A DNA stretch of 64,000 nucleotides from Fibrella forsythiae (GTDB lineage Bacteria; Bacteroidota; Bacteroidia; Cytophagales; Spirosomataceae), in contig NZ_JAFMYW010000007.1 in NCBI RefSeq assembly GCF_017353175.1, forward strand, positions 372,001 through 436,000, written 5' to 3'. The notes under the pieces are model-generated. The model had not been told where the DNA came from. It ran no database searches and was given only the letters and a program-made list of their open reading frames with translations. The translations under genes were made by a program, and so were the position numbers. Positions 41,135 through 50,500 of this stretch are shown here, in pieces. Each line of letters begins with the position of its first letter. Position 1 is the first letter of the stretch.

Positions 41135-41986
41135 TTATCGAAGGGTAGAAATAGGTGCAAAATCCATGTCGGCAAAGTCGAGGTTTTCGCCCGCCATACC
41201 CCAGATGAACGAGTACGAAGCGGTACCAGCACCCGAGTGAATCGACCAGGGCGGCGACAAAATGGCCTGATGATTTGCCACAACGATATGCCGGGTTTGG
41301 TCGGGTGGTCCCATCAGGTGAAAAACACGATGGTCGGCAGGTACGTCGAAGTACAGGTACGTTTCCATGCGGCGGTCGTGCACGTGGGCGGGCATTGTGT
41401 TCCAGATACTGCCCGATTCCAGTACCGTCAGCCCCATCACTAGCTGGCAGCTCGCCAGCCCGGCCGCGTGGATGTATTTGTAGATGGTGCGTTCATTGGC
41501 CGTTTCGCGGGCACCCAGACGGGTTGGATTGGCCTCTTCTTTAGCCAGTTTGGCGGTCGGATGCACCGCGTGGGCAGGAGCCGACATCAGGAAGAAGCGG
41601 GCAGGGTCAGCGGCTTCGGCGCTCTGAAAAGACACGTCCTGACATCCTTTCCCCACATAGAGGCCATCCAGTTTATTAAGCGAATGAACTGTACCATCAA
41701 CTGTAACCGAGCCGCTGCCCCCCACGTTGATGATACCCAGCTCACGCCGTTCCAGAAAGTAGGTCGACTTCAGGTTATCGTAGGTGGGCAGTGTAACCGA
41801 CTCTGTTGTTGGCAGGGCTCCACCCACAATCACCCGGTCGTAGTGGGTGTACACAGCCTGTATGGTGTTGGCCTCAAACAGCGATTCGATCAAAAAATCA
41901 GCACGCAGGCTTTCAGTAGTCGAGTGTTTTAGTTCGTTCAGGCCAATGGCGTGACGAATAGGTAGCGAAGCGATGGGTAAGCTCAT
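41135..41986 (-). CDS. kduI: 5-dehydro-4-deoxy-D-glucuronate isomerase
   Basis: A 283-residue cupin-type isomerase turning 5-keto-4-deoxyuronate into 2,5-diketo-3-deoxygluconate, the step before KduD. Signatures are LRADFLIESLFEANTI near the N-terminus, GSVTVDG, LYVGKGCQDVSF and the zinc site PAHVHDRRMETYLYFD (two His and Glu, with a later His in SPPWSIHSGAGTASYSFIWG). Length matches the family. It is first of the minus-strand uronate unit. The LacI-type regulator gene diverges from it across a 329-base gap with two operator-like palindromes. Confidence 0.95.
   Translation of the reverse strand: MSLPIASLPIRHAIGLNELKHSTTESLRADFLIESLFEANTIQAVYTHYDRVIVGGALPTTESVTLPTYDNLKSTYFLERRELGIINVGGSGSVTVDGTVHSLNKLDGLYVGKGCQDVSFQSAEAADPARFFLMSAPAHAVHPTAKLAKEEANPTRLGARETANERTIYKYIHAAGLASCQLVMGLTVLESGSIWNTMPAHVHDRRMETYLYFDVPADHRVFHLMGPPDQTRHIVVANHQAILSPPWSIHSGAGTASYSFIWGMAGENLDFADMDFAPISTLR
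41339..41362 (+). repeat. Two close copies of the CAGGTACGT word (example of a window-wide family)
   Basis: AGGTACGT starts at 41339 and 41355, both preceded by C, within the kduI coding sequence. This is the tightest pair of 36 copies in the window. See the finding on this word for all positions. The surrounding protein reading frame differs between copies elsewhere, so the word is a DNA feature and not a protein motif. Confidence 0.8.
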
Positions 41987-42159
41987 TGGTAGGTTGCGCT
42001 GTTTCCAGGAAAAGTTAAATTATCAAGTTCATCTACTTCTACTTTGGTCAAGAATTGCTGCAACATCAGAAGCCGGTAGAAAGTAGCTGTATCGATGAAT
42101 GTCTATGCAGGAAATGAGCGTACCAAGCTATTTACTGACCAGATTGAAAATATCTTCGT

Positions 42160-42183
42160 GCAAACGTTTGCGGAAACGTTTGC
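42160..42183. promoter_or_regulatory. Tandem LacI-type operators
   Basis: GCAAACGTTTGC (42160-42171) is a perfect 12-base palindrome with the central CG of LacI/GalR-family sites. GGAAACGTTTGC follows directly (42172-42183) as an imperfect second site. They lie in the gap between the divergent kduI and lacI-type genes (41987-42315), 133-156 bases before the regulator's ATG. Binding here could control both directions. No exact -7 box is visible in the gap. Confidence 0.75.
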
Positions 42184-42315
42184 ATTCGAGAGATTCTAAC
42201 TAAACATTGGATGCGGGCTAGACTACTTTGGACTTATAGCCAATTTATTAGGCTATCTAACTTGCTACAGAATCGAAAGAGCTAACCAGGAATAATACTA
42301 TTTACCAATTCCCTT

Positions 42316-43344
42316 ATGAGAAGCACGCCGGTTACGATAAAAGACATTGCCAGGGCTCTGAATATCTCAATTTCAACAGTCTCACGGGCGTTGCGGGGCA
42401 TGCCGGAGATTCATGCGGATACAAGAGCGGCAGTGATGCGCCTTGCCGAGGAACTGGATTACCAACCCAATCAACTGGCGAAGAATCTGCTCAAAAGCCG
42501 CACCCGCACCATTGGCGTCATTGTGCCAAACCTGAGCTACTATTACTTTTCGGCGATGCTCAACAGCATTGAAGAGGCCGCCATGCAGGCGGGTTACAGC
42601 GTGCTCGTCTGCCAGTCGAATGAATCATACCTGCGCGAAGCCACCCACGTTCAGAATCTGCTCCGCAGTCAGGTAGAAGGCTTCATTATTTCTCTCTCAC
42701 GCGACACCGACAATTGCGAACACGTAGACCGGCTGGTCAGGAAAGGCATTCCCGTTGTCTTGTTCGACCGGTATGCCGATTCAATTGCGGCAGATAAAGT
42801 CATCGTCAACAACCAGGAGGCCGCCTACAATGCTACCATGCATTTAATCGAAAACGGCTGTAAACGCATTGCAGTTTTGGCAGGCCCGCCCCAGTTACTC
42901 ATCAGCAACGAGCGACTGGCTGGTTACCGGGCTGCCCTAACCAATGCCGGATTAGTCGAAGACAAATCGTATATCCTCCACTGCGATTTCACGCCCGAAC
43001 GTACCCGGCAGCAAGCCCTAGCCCTGATGAAACTTCCCGAACCGCCTGATGGCCTGCTGACCATCAGCGACCGAATTGCTCTGGTGGCACTGTTCGCCTT
43101 GAAAGAAAAAGGGCTTCGAATACCCGACGATTTGGCTGTGGTAAGTTTCAATAACGAGCCCCTGTGCGATTTTCTGACGCCATCGCTAAGCAGCATCAGC
43201 CAGCCGATTCAGGAGATGGGCATGGAGACCGTACGCCTCTTATTAAAACAAATAGAAGCCGCCGACACGGAAGCCTACGTACCTGAAACGAAAGTGATGA
43301 GCACTGAATTAGTCATCCGCGAATCGTCGCGGAAGAGGAAGTGA
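42316..43344 (+). CDS. LacI-family transcriptional regulator
   Basis: A 342-residue repressor with N-terminal LacI helix-turn-helix (VTIKDIARALNISISTVSRAL), hinge helix (YQPNQLAKNLLKSRT) and a periplasmic-binding-protein-like sugar domain (TIGVIVPNLSYYYFS onwards, VVLFDRYAD, DGLLTISDRIALVALFALKEKGLRIPDDLAVVSFNNEP). Its position opposite kduI with operator palindromes between them suggests that it senses a uronate intermediate and controls the kduI-GH88-lyase-kduD genes. The effector is inferred. The start at 42316 gives the standard HTH distance. Confidence 0.92.
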   Translation: MRSTPVTIKDIARALNISISTVSRALRGMPEIHADTRAAVMRLAEELDYQPNQLAKNLLKSRTRTIGVIVPNLSYYYFSAMLNSIEEAAMQAGYSVLVCQSNESYLREATHVQNLLRSQVEGFIISLSRDTDNCEHVDRLVRKGIPVVLFDRYADSIAADKVIVNNQEAAYNATMHLIENGCKRIAVLAGPPQLLISNERLAGYRAALTNAGLVEDKSYILHCDFTPERTRQQALALMKLPEPPDGLLTISDRIALVALFALKEKGLRIPDDLAVVSFNNEPLCDFLTPSLSSISQPIQEMGMETVRLLLKQIEAADTEAYVPETKVMSTELVIRESSRKRK

Positions 43345-43526
43345 GCGCGAGACGAGCGACTGATGATGCGTTGGTGTTCAGCAGGTGCGGCTTGCAATGA
43401 ACAACTGACAACGAAAAACCCCACAGAAGATGACTTCGCGTACAGACGATGCCACTCCTATGGAGTTCAGTGAGCGAAATGTCGGGGGCTTTCCCACAAA
43501 GATGGCCCCTTGTAGAGGTGCTTTTT

Positions 43527-44147
43527 TTAGAGGCGTTTCTCAAGCATTACGCCGAAATCAGCTAGTCGAGACCGTAGGTCGTCGGGGCTGATGAAGTGGA
43601 TACTTTGGATACCGATTGCTTCGGCGGCGAGGATATTCCGGTAATTGTCGTCGATGAACAGGGCCGTTGACCGGTCGATGTCAAATCGATCGAGGAGAGT
43701 GTTGTAAAAAGAAGCGAAGGGCTTCCGGTCTTTTTCAGCACCTGAGACGAGGATGCCGTCGAACCACGACAGAAAATCGAACTGCGCCAGGGCAATCGGA
43801 AACGTCTCGGCCGACCAGTTGGTGAGGGCGTAAAACTTGTATTGGCCAGTAGCCTTCAGCGCCGAAAAGATATCGACGGTTCCTTGAATGGGCCCGCCAA
43901 GCATCTCTGTCCAACGTCCGTAATAGGCTCGAATGGCTGTTTCATGCTCTGGAAATTGGGTTAACAACAGATCGGTTGCCTCCTGCAGGGAGCGGCCACC
44001 GTCCTGTTCTTCGTTCCAGTCGGGAGTACAGACCGTGTTCAGGAAGGCGTTACGTTCAGCTTCGTCGGCAAAAATGGTTTTATACAGGTAATGCGGATTC
44101 CAGTCGATGAGCACCGCGCCCAGATCGAAAATAATGGTCTTAATCAT
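43527..44147 (-). CDS. HAD-superfamily phosphatase, YihX-like
   Basis: A 206-residue cytosolic phosphatase of HAD subfamily IA. Motif I is IIFDLGAVLIDW (nucleophile Asp8; the +2 position is Gly instead of Asp, as I recall for YihX-like sugar phosphatases). Motif II is ALTNWSAE, motif III Lys in GAEKDRKPF and motif IV FIDDNYRNI. A sugar-1-phosphate is a plausible substrate. It stands alone between the LacI gene and the long palindromic element to its right. The 182-base gap on its left shows nothing clear. Confidence 0.85.
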   Translation of the reverse strand: MIKTIIFDLGAVLIDWNPHYLYKTIFADEAERNAFLNTVCTPDWNEEQDGGRSLQEATDLLLTQFPEHETAIRAYYGRWTEMLGGPIQGTVDIFSALKATGQYKFYALTNWSAETFPIALAQFDFLSWFDGILVSGAEKDRKPFASFYNTLLDRFDIDRSTALFIDDNYRNILAAEAIGIQSIHFISPDDLRSRLADFGVMLEKRL

Positions 44148-44261
44148 GCAAGGGATTGGGTAATTCGATTACTTGTTGAGTGGTTGATTTGGCAATGATC
44201 TTCTCCAAATCTGTTGATCTGGAATCGCACTGACAATAATAAGTGCATAAAGATGAATCGT

Positions 44262-44434
44262 AAAACCCCGAAGGGGTGGAATGTTAATAGAAAACGGTTT
44301 TCGTCCATCAAACAAAGCCCCGTATGGGGCGATATGTATAGGGCGCTACAATAGAGCTACATATCGCCCCATACGGGGCTCTAAGCGAGTTGGGGATTGT
44401 TATTTGCTATTGATATATCACCCCTGCGGGGTTA
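44262..44434. repeat. Nested palindromic element (CCCCGAAGGGG / GCCCCGTATGGGGC)
   Basis: The inner arms AGCCCCGTATGGGGCGATATGTA (44316-44338) and the exact complement (44358-44380) pair over 23 bases around a 19-base loop. Each arm also contains its own small palindrome CCCCGTATGGGG. Outer arms CCCCGAAGGGGTG (44266-44278) and CACCCCTGCGGGG (44419-44431) are also complementary, each again with a self-complementary C/G core. The order suggests a mobile or amplifying palindromic unit. It occupies the middle of the 383-base gap 44148-44530; the rest of the gap shows nothing. Confidence 0.9.
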
Positions 44435-44530
44435 CCCCAAGAGCAATCATTCGCATAAATCATTGAAAATTAATCATTTAACAGAAAGGCTACCCGATCT
44501 CTTGATGACTCAATCCCTTGATTCGCCCAA

Positions 44531-45382
44531 TTAACGAAACAACGATTTGTAGAAAGCGAGACCTTCGCTGGCCAGTTCATCGGCGCTGTTGGCGAGTGGA
44601 CGCCAGATGGAAGCGGCTTTGGCTAATTCTTCGGACGGTGCACCGAACGTTTCGATCACAACCGCACCCTCATAGCCAATCTCGGTGAGCGCTTCGTTGA
44701 TACCGCTCCAGTCTACGTTGCCGGTACCGGGCGTCCCCCGATCGCTTTCGTTCCCCTGCACATGGCACAGCAACTCACGCCCGATCTTCCGAATGGTAGC
44801 CGGAATATTCTTCTCTTCAATGTTATTATGGAACGTGTCGAGCGAGATTTTGATGGACGAATGACCAATCTCATTCACCAGCGACAACGCTTGATCAGCC
44901 GTATTGATCATGTCGGTTTCGAAGCGGTTGAGCGGCTCCACACCGACCACAACGCCGCACGATTTAGCGATATCGCCTACTTCGCGCAGGCTTTCGATGC
45001 ACCAGGTACGTTCCTGTAGCTTGCGTTCGTCGGATACCAGCCGCGTTTTACCCACCGCCGAATAGACCGGCCCGGTGAAGATCGGACTACCCATCTCTTC
45101 GGCAATACGCAGACAGTCGACAATGTAGGTGAACCCGTTTTTCCGGATGGCAGCATCGTCACTGGAAATGTCGCGATTCGGGCCAAACGCACCGCTGATA
45201 GTTACATTGAGCCCCATTTCGTTGGCCAGCTTTTTCAGCCGTGGCCAGTCGATCAGGTCTTTATCTTCCACGGCTACTTCAATAATATCGTACCCCATAT
45301 CGGCTACTTTATGAAGCAGATCGAACGACGCCGTGGAAAATGGCGATACCCAGACAAAGGTGCTAACACCAAATTGAATCAT
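44531..45382 (-). CDS. Sugar phosphate isomerase/epimerase (xylose-isomerase-like TIM barrel)
   Basis: A 283-residue TIM-barrel enzyme of the AP-endonuclease-2/epimerase family, close in style to D-psicose/D-tagatose 3-epimerases. It starts MIQFGVSTFVWVSPF and shows YDIIEVAVED, GPVYSAVG, the metal Glu in VGVEPLNRFETDM, ISLDTFHNNIEEKNI, the HVQGNESDRGTPG loop and AVVIETFG. A keto-sugar epimerisation or isomerisation fits. It is grouped with Gfo/Idh/MocA and ThuA genes. The in-frame ATG at 45445 adds 21 residues encoded by palindrome 45405-45461, so the start at 45382 is preferred. Confidence 0.85.
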   Translation of the reverse strand: MIQFGVSTFVWVSPFSTASFDLLHKVADMGYDIIEVAVEDKDLIDWPRLKKLANEMGLNVTISGAFGPNRDISSDDAAIRKNGFTYIVDCLRIAEEMGSPIFTGPVYSAVGKTRLVSDERKLQERTWCIESLREVGDIAKSCGVVVGVEPLNRFETDMINTADQALSLVNEIGHSSIKISLDTFHNNIEEKNIPATIRKIGRELLCHVQGNESDRGTPGTGNVDWSGINEALTEIGYEGAVVIETFGAPSEELAKAASIWRPLANSADELASEGLAFYKSLFR

Positions 45383-45404
45383 GTGTGCTGAGGTTATACG
45401 AACT

Positions 45405-45461
45405 TCTCGCTGGAATTGCTTTGCGTGCGGGCCCTTCGACCGCAAAGCAATTCCAGCGAGA
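45405..45461. repeat. Intergenic palindrome with CCCTTCGAC loop
   Basis: Perfect 21-base arms (45405-45425 and 45441-45461) flank a 15-base loop holding CCCTTCGAC (45432-45440). The arms contain TTGCTTTGCG, a one-base variant of the TTGCTTCGCG theme, with the matching change in the other arm. It separates the epimerase and oxidoreductase genes. Confidence 0.9.
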
Positions 45462-45483
45462 GAGCAAGTAACTAGTTACTAGG

Positions 45484-46596
45484 TTAGAACCGGGGAATGG
45501 TGATGCGCTCGCCGCCTTTCATGGCTGATTCGTGGGCACAGATACCGGCGAGAGTGTAGTTGGCAGCAAGTTCAGCATCAACAGCGGAGTCGCGCCCTTC
45601 TACGATGGCGGCTACAAATTCCTGCACCAGGTGCGGATGCGATCCGCCGTGACCAGCCCCTTGCAGGAACGATACGTGGTTGGGATCATCGATCTTTTCG
45701 CGCTTGGTGAAGTGCTTGATCGGATCAATCAGCAGTTCGTCGGTGTCGGGTACGTTGATACGTTTGGCATTCTCACCGCCGTCGAAAATAACATGCTCTT
45801 CGTCCTGAAGCTGCTCCCATTCGAACGACATCTTGGTGCCATACACATCATAGCTCTCGCGGTACTGCCGCACCACGTCGAACAGGGAACGAGTAGCTTC
45901 GGCCACAACGTCGGAATCTTTCAGCGTAAACGTGGCTGTTTCAACGGCGAAGGGAGATCCGTAGCGGCTGGCCAGATCGTCGCTCAGGCGGCCAGAACCG
46001 TGGCAGACAACGGTTTCGGCGGTCGTGTTGTTGATCCGCAGCAGCGGCGAAATGGCGTGGGTGCCGTTAAGCATCGGCGGATAGCCTTTCCAGTATTCTC
46101 CCCAGCCTTCCATGCTCATATCCTGAATGTGAGAGCCTCTAACAAACTGAATACGACCCAGCTCCCCCGTTTCCGCCAGTTTCAGACCGTACAGAAATTC
46201 GCGGGTATATAAGGCAGTTTCCATCATCATGTACACTTTTCCAGCCTTCCGCTTGGCTTCAACAATGGCTTTGCAGTCCTCAACCGTCATGGCCATCGGG
46301 ATCGTGCAGGCCGTGTGTTTATTGGCGTTCAGCGATGCCAGCACCATGCGGGCGTGGTCGGGAACGGGCGTGACCACGTGGATGGCGTCAACGTCGGCGC
46401 GGCCAGGTACGTCCTCAAAATTTTCAAAACACAGATCAGGGTCGAGATTGAATTTTGCCGCCAGTTCATCCAGCGTTTTCCGGTTGCGGGTACAGATACC
46501 TACGGCCTTAATATTGGGATGACTCTGGTAGATGGGAATGAATTCTTTGCCGAATCCCATGCCTACGATGACGACGGTAATTTGCTGATCACTCAT
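45484..46596 (-). CDS. Gfo/Idh/MocA-family oxidoreductase
   Basis: A 370-residue NAD(P)-dependent sugar or inositol dehydrogenase. The Rossmann start is VVIVGMGFGKEFIPIY, followed by the family motif region VDAIHVVTPVPDHARMVLAS, then AIVEAKRKAGKVYMMMETALYTRE, with EKP-like Lys replaced by a TACTIPMAM segment. The C-terminal sheet domain has GHGGSHPHLVQEFVAAIVEGRD. The usual EKP Lys is therefore not in its standard position, which may mark a distinct branch. A 3-keto-sugar-forming reaction is plausible from the ThuA neighbours. The first 29 residues of the longer frame (46683) are atypical, so 46596 is chosen. Confidence 0.83.
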   Translation of the reverse strand: MSDQQITVVIVGMGFGKEFIPIYQSHPNIKAVGICTRNRKTLDELAAKFNLDPDLCFENFEDVPGRADVDAIHVVTPVPDHARMVLASLNANKHTACTIPMAMTVEDCKAIVEAKRKAGKVYMMMETALYTREFLYGLKLAETGELGRIQFVRGSHIQDMSMEGWGEYWKGYPPMLNGTHAISPLLRINNTTAETVVCHGSGRLSDDLASRYGSPFAVETATFTLKDSDVVAEATRSLFDVVRQYRESYDVYGTKMSFEWEQLQDEEHVIFDGGENAKRINVPDTDELLIDPIKHFTKREKIDDPNHVSFLQGAGHGGSHPHLVQEFVAAIVEGRDSAVDAELAANYTLAGICAHESAMKGGERITIPRF

Positions 46597-46669
46597 GACG
46601 AATGCAGTCGATTTATGAATTGATAAATAGGAAATGTTGGTTGGCGTAGCCCTGCTGTGGCTACGCCGT

Positions 46670-47443
46670 TTACTTCTTAGCAACCCACTTCACGGAGTTG
46701 AGCAGCATGGCCTGGTAATTGGCAATGTTGTGCGACTCGGCATCGTGGCCCAATGCCAGCCCTACAATGCGGGCTTTGGGGTGTTTCACCACGAAAACAG
46801 ATGGGAAGATCTTGTCGGAAGTGGCTACGCTCGAACTGGCCAGCACTTCGACACCCGGACCGGTTGGATCCGGGATGAAGTAGTACCGCTCGTCTTTCAG
46901 GGTGAATTTAGGCTCAACGCCTTTCATCACCGGGTGGCCCGTTTCGTTTACCGTCACCTCAAACGAGCCATAGCGATCGTGCCCGCGCGAACCGCCGCTG
47001 ACAATGTTCTGGTTGTAGGCAGGCCAGTCTTTCCAGTTGTACCACATGGCAGCGTGCGCAATGATCATCCCTTTTCCAGCGTCGGCGAAATCGGTGATTG
47101 CCTGGCGAATAGCCGGGTTTGTGATCGGGCGGTTGTTGCTCAGGTACAGTACGTCGGCCTGGGGCAGGTACGTCATGATCGAGTCGGGGTCGCCCACGTA
47201 ATTGACTGTAGCGAACCCATCGCGACTAAGGGTTTGTCCATCTACGTTTCGGTACCACATGCCGAAATTGTGCGACGTGCCGCCGCCTACCATCAGCACC
47301 CGGATGGGTTTACCCGATGTCGACGAGCCTGCCGAACTTGTTTTGCACTGAGTGAGCAACAACGCGAAACCCAGTAGCAGTCCACTCAGCAATAACGAGC
47401 GGGGAATTGTACCGAGCACGATGCGAAACGATTGTTTATTCAT
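46670..47443 (-). CDS. ThuA-domain lipoprotein
   Basis: A 257-residue exported lipoprotein (lipobox LTQC, Cys near 33). The ThuA-like glutamine-amidotransferase-fold domain shows RVLMVGGGTSHNFGMWYR, QADVLYLSNNRPI, GKGMIIAHAAMWYNWKDWP and HPVMKGVEPKFTLKDERYYF. ThuA proteins act in trehalose/3-keto-sugar breakdown in rhizobia, and the domain is frequent in Bacteroidota sugar operons. The reaction here is inferred. It lies 73 bases upstream of the Gfo/Idh/MocA start on the same strand. Confidence 0.85.
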   Translation of the reverse strand: MNKQSFRIVLGTIPRSLLLSGLLLGFALLLTQCKTSSAGSSTSGKPIRVLMVGGGTSHNFGMWYRNVDGQTLSRDGFATVNYVGDPDSIMTYLPQADVLYLSNNRPITNPAIRQAITDFADAGKGMIIAHAAMWYNWKDWPAYNQNIVSGGSRGHDRYGSFEVTVNETGHPVMKGVEPKFTLKDERYYFIPDPTGPGVEVLASSSVATSDKIFPSVFVVKHPKARIVGLALGHDAESHNIANYQAMLLNSVKWVAKK

Positions 47444-47509
47444 GACGATTGGAAATTAGATTAGGGACTAGATGCTGAAAGGGTGTTAGTGTCTTTGTGT
47501 TGCTTTGTG

Positions 47510-47549
47510 TTGCTGGCGCTTAGCCCTTCGACAGGCTAGGCGCCAGCAA
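47510..47549. repeat. Intergenic palindrome with CCCTTCGAC loop
   Basis: Arms TTGCTGGCGCTTAGCC (47510-47525) and complement (47534-47549, one G-T mismatch) surround an 8-base loop; CCCTTCGAC spans 47524-47532. Remnants of a TTGCTTTGTG/ACGCGAAACAA outer pair flank it. It sits between the ThuA gene and the large modular lipoprotein gene. Confidence 0.88.
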
Positions 47550-47578
47550 TACACGCGAAACAACGCGAACACAACTGA

Positions 47579-50500
47579 TCATTTGCTCGCTGGCGCCGGC
47601 GCTTTTTCTACCCGCATCACGCCGCGCATGATACTCCAGTGGCCGGGGAACGTGCAAACGAACGGATAATCGCCGGGTTGGGTGGGTGCCGTAAACTCCA
47701 GCGTGAATGATTCGCCGGGGTTCACCAGTTTGGTAGAGGCCAGCACTTCGGGCATTTGTGGCACGTAGTTCCGCTCAACGGCTTTTGGGTCACGCGACAA
47801 CGCATCAGCTGCCTTACCGACCTTTTCGGCCATACCGGGCTTGCAGATCACCAGGTTATGCTGCATGATATCGGGATTTTCGAGCGTCAGCACAACGGGC
47901 AATCCGGCTTTCACCGTAATCATCTTCGTATCGTACTTCATCTGTTCTTCCACCACCCTGATCGTCAGTACGGTTGCTTTGTCATTGGTTACCGCTTTTG
48001 CCGTTGTTACCGGCGGAGCACCCGTTGGTTTTCTCACTTCAAGCGTGGCATTCTGCACATTCCCTACAAAGTCGAACGGCGTTGTGTAAGCACCCGCATA
48101 CGCACCGATCGAGTTTTCTGTCGTTACGTCACGCTGCGAGCGAATCACGTCGGCCAGTGGTTTGGTGAAGAGCGACGGTGCTTTTGCTTTCGCCATTTCC
48201 TTTCCATTGACCAGCACAATCATGTCGCCGTTGTTCACAAAGCGGCTTTCGAAGTCGAATTTCTCGGGTAGTGGGTCCGTCGTGGCGGCGGTATAGACCT
48301 GCCCGTTCTGCTTCACAGCCATTGTCAGGTGACCATCTTTCATGTATAGTCCATAGCCAGCATCCTGGCCGCCTTGTCCAACGATGAAGCCTTCCATGTC
48401 CCGATTTCCTTTGGCGGCAGACCCCTTCACGATGATCTCGCGACCCGTAACGTCGGGAGGCAGCGCGATGGTGGCGCGGCGCTGCAGGGCATATACTTCC
48501 TGATTGATACCTGACAACAACCGACGGTTCAGGCTTTTTTCGGATGTGGTAGCACCCGGATTCCTGGTGGCTTCGGCCAGAAAACCTTCGCGGTGAACGG
48601 CGGCAGCAGCAAACAACGCCCGGCCAATCCACTCATCAGCCTCATTCTCAGACTGCAGCGACGCCCGGTAAAGAGCAGCGCCAACCGCATCAGACGGAGG
48701 CATTGCCGCCAGGGCCAGCATGGCGGCCATCCGCACGTTCAGATTTGGGTCGTTCATCAGACCTACTTTTTGGAGTATATCCAGCGTCTGGCCGGTACGC
48801 GGTAACACATCGATGGCCGCTTTGCGTACACCAGCCGCCTTGTGCGACAGAGCCGCCGACACCGCCTGGATTGCCTCGTTGTTCGAGCCCGACAACGTAC
48901 CCAGCCCGTGCAACGTCCAGATGGCGTGCACAGCTGGACTATTCAGGCCAATGGCGTCTACTTCAGGGCTGGCGATGATGCGATACAGATCAGGCAAAAG
49001 AGCCGTATTCTTCGATTCCACGATCAGGCGCTGGGCCGTCATCCGCCAGAACATGTTGTCGCTTTTCAGGGCGGCAATCAGACCGGCGGGGTCATTCTTC
49101 GATAACGTTACTGGCTTGTAGGGCTGCGCTTTTTTGTAAACGACACGGTATACGCGGCCAAAATTGATATCGCGAAGCGGACTATCGAAGGCGTTACCCT
49201 GGCCACGTGGTTGCTCTTTGAACGGAAGCACCATCTGCGACGGGGCCTGCCGCTCCACAAACACGTTATGCTGGATAATGAAGTTATACCAGTCGGCTAC
49301 CCACAAAGCACCATCCGGTCCAACTTCGGCCTGCACAGGCCCAACCCATTCGTCGGAGCTGGCCAGAAAGTTCCAGCCATCCTTCTCCGCAAATCCGGCT
49401 CCATTCGGTTCAACCACGGCGTTGTGAATGACCCGTACAGTTGGCTCACAGACAAACGCAACCCGGTTCCAGTAGGATTTCGGGAAGCTGCGGGCGGTGT
49501 AAAAATGATGCCCCGCGGCCGAGGTGAAACCACCCACTACATCGACCTGCCGCATGTTCGGCGTCATGGTATGCGAATCGTAGTGCCCGTCAATCTTCTG
49601 CACGGCCTGCATGGTTGAGCCGGGCAAATTGCGCTGCATATACCGTGAAGGCATTGAATAGAACGCGCTGTGGGTGTTGTTGGCCGTTGAGATAAACACG
49701 TTATTATCTTCCGAAAAGCCTAGTCCCCAGGTATTGTTACTGGTATTGGCCAGAAAATCGACGTTCGTTCCATCCGGGTTCAGGTTATACACGCCCGTGC
49801 GGAAGTTCATCAGCTTACCATCGCGGGTGGTGCCGTTATAGCCCGAGCCAACCACGCCCCATATCTTGTTGTTGAAGCCGTATTGCAGGTTCGACGGGCC
49901 GAAGTGCGTGTCGTTTTTCTCCCAGCCGCTCATGATGTTCTCCCGCACGTCGGCCTTATCGTCGCCGTTGGTGTCTTTCAGGAAAACCAGATGCGGTGCC
50001 ATAGCAACGACCACGCCACCGTTGGCAAAAACCATACTGGTCGGAATATTCAGCTTGTCGGCAAAGACCGTGAATTTGTCAGCTTTCCCATCGCCGTTGG
50101 TGTCTTCACAGATCTTGATCCGGTCGTTAGCCGCGCCGTCCGTCTCCAGAAACGTATTTGGATAATCGACCGACTCTACGATCCAGAGGCGACCGCGTTC
50201 GTCCCACGACATGGCGATCGGATTTGTGATATCGGGCTCAGCCGCGAACAGTTGAATATCGAAATCAACCGGCACTTGCATGAGCTTCACCGATTCTTCG
50301 GGCTTCAGGGCTTCCTGCATTTTTGGTACCATATACCGTTTCGTATAATCGCCAATAGCAATGCCCGCCGCGTCGTAAATGTCCACTTTCGGAATGGTCA
50401 GCTGGGCAATCTGTTTCTTAACCGGTTCACCCAGGGCCCACAACACGCCGTTGTTCACCAACTCCCGGAAGCCGGGGTTAGTCCAGGTGCTGTCGTTATG

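Noticed and set aside
44262-44434. CRISPR-like array
   Set aside because: The repeated C/G words are inverted and not direct, with no regular spacer length and no cas gene nearby.
44281-44466. 61-codon frame in the nested palindromic element
   Set aside because: It lies across the inverted repeats and has no protein-like pattern.
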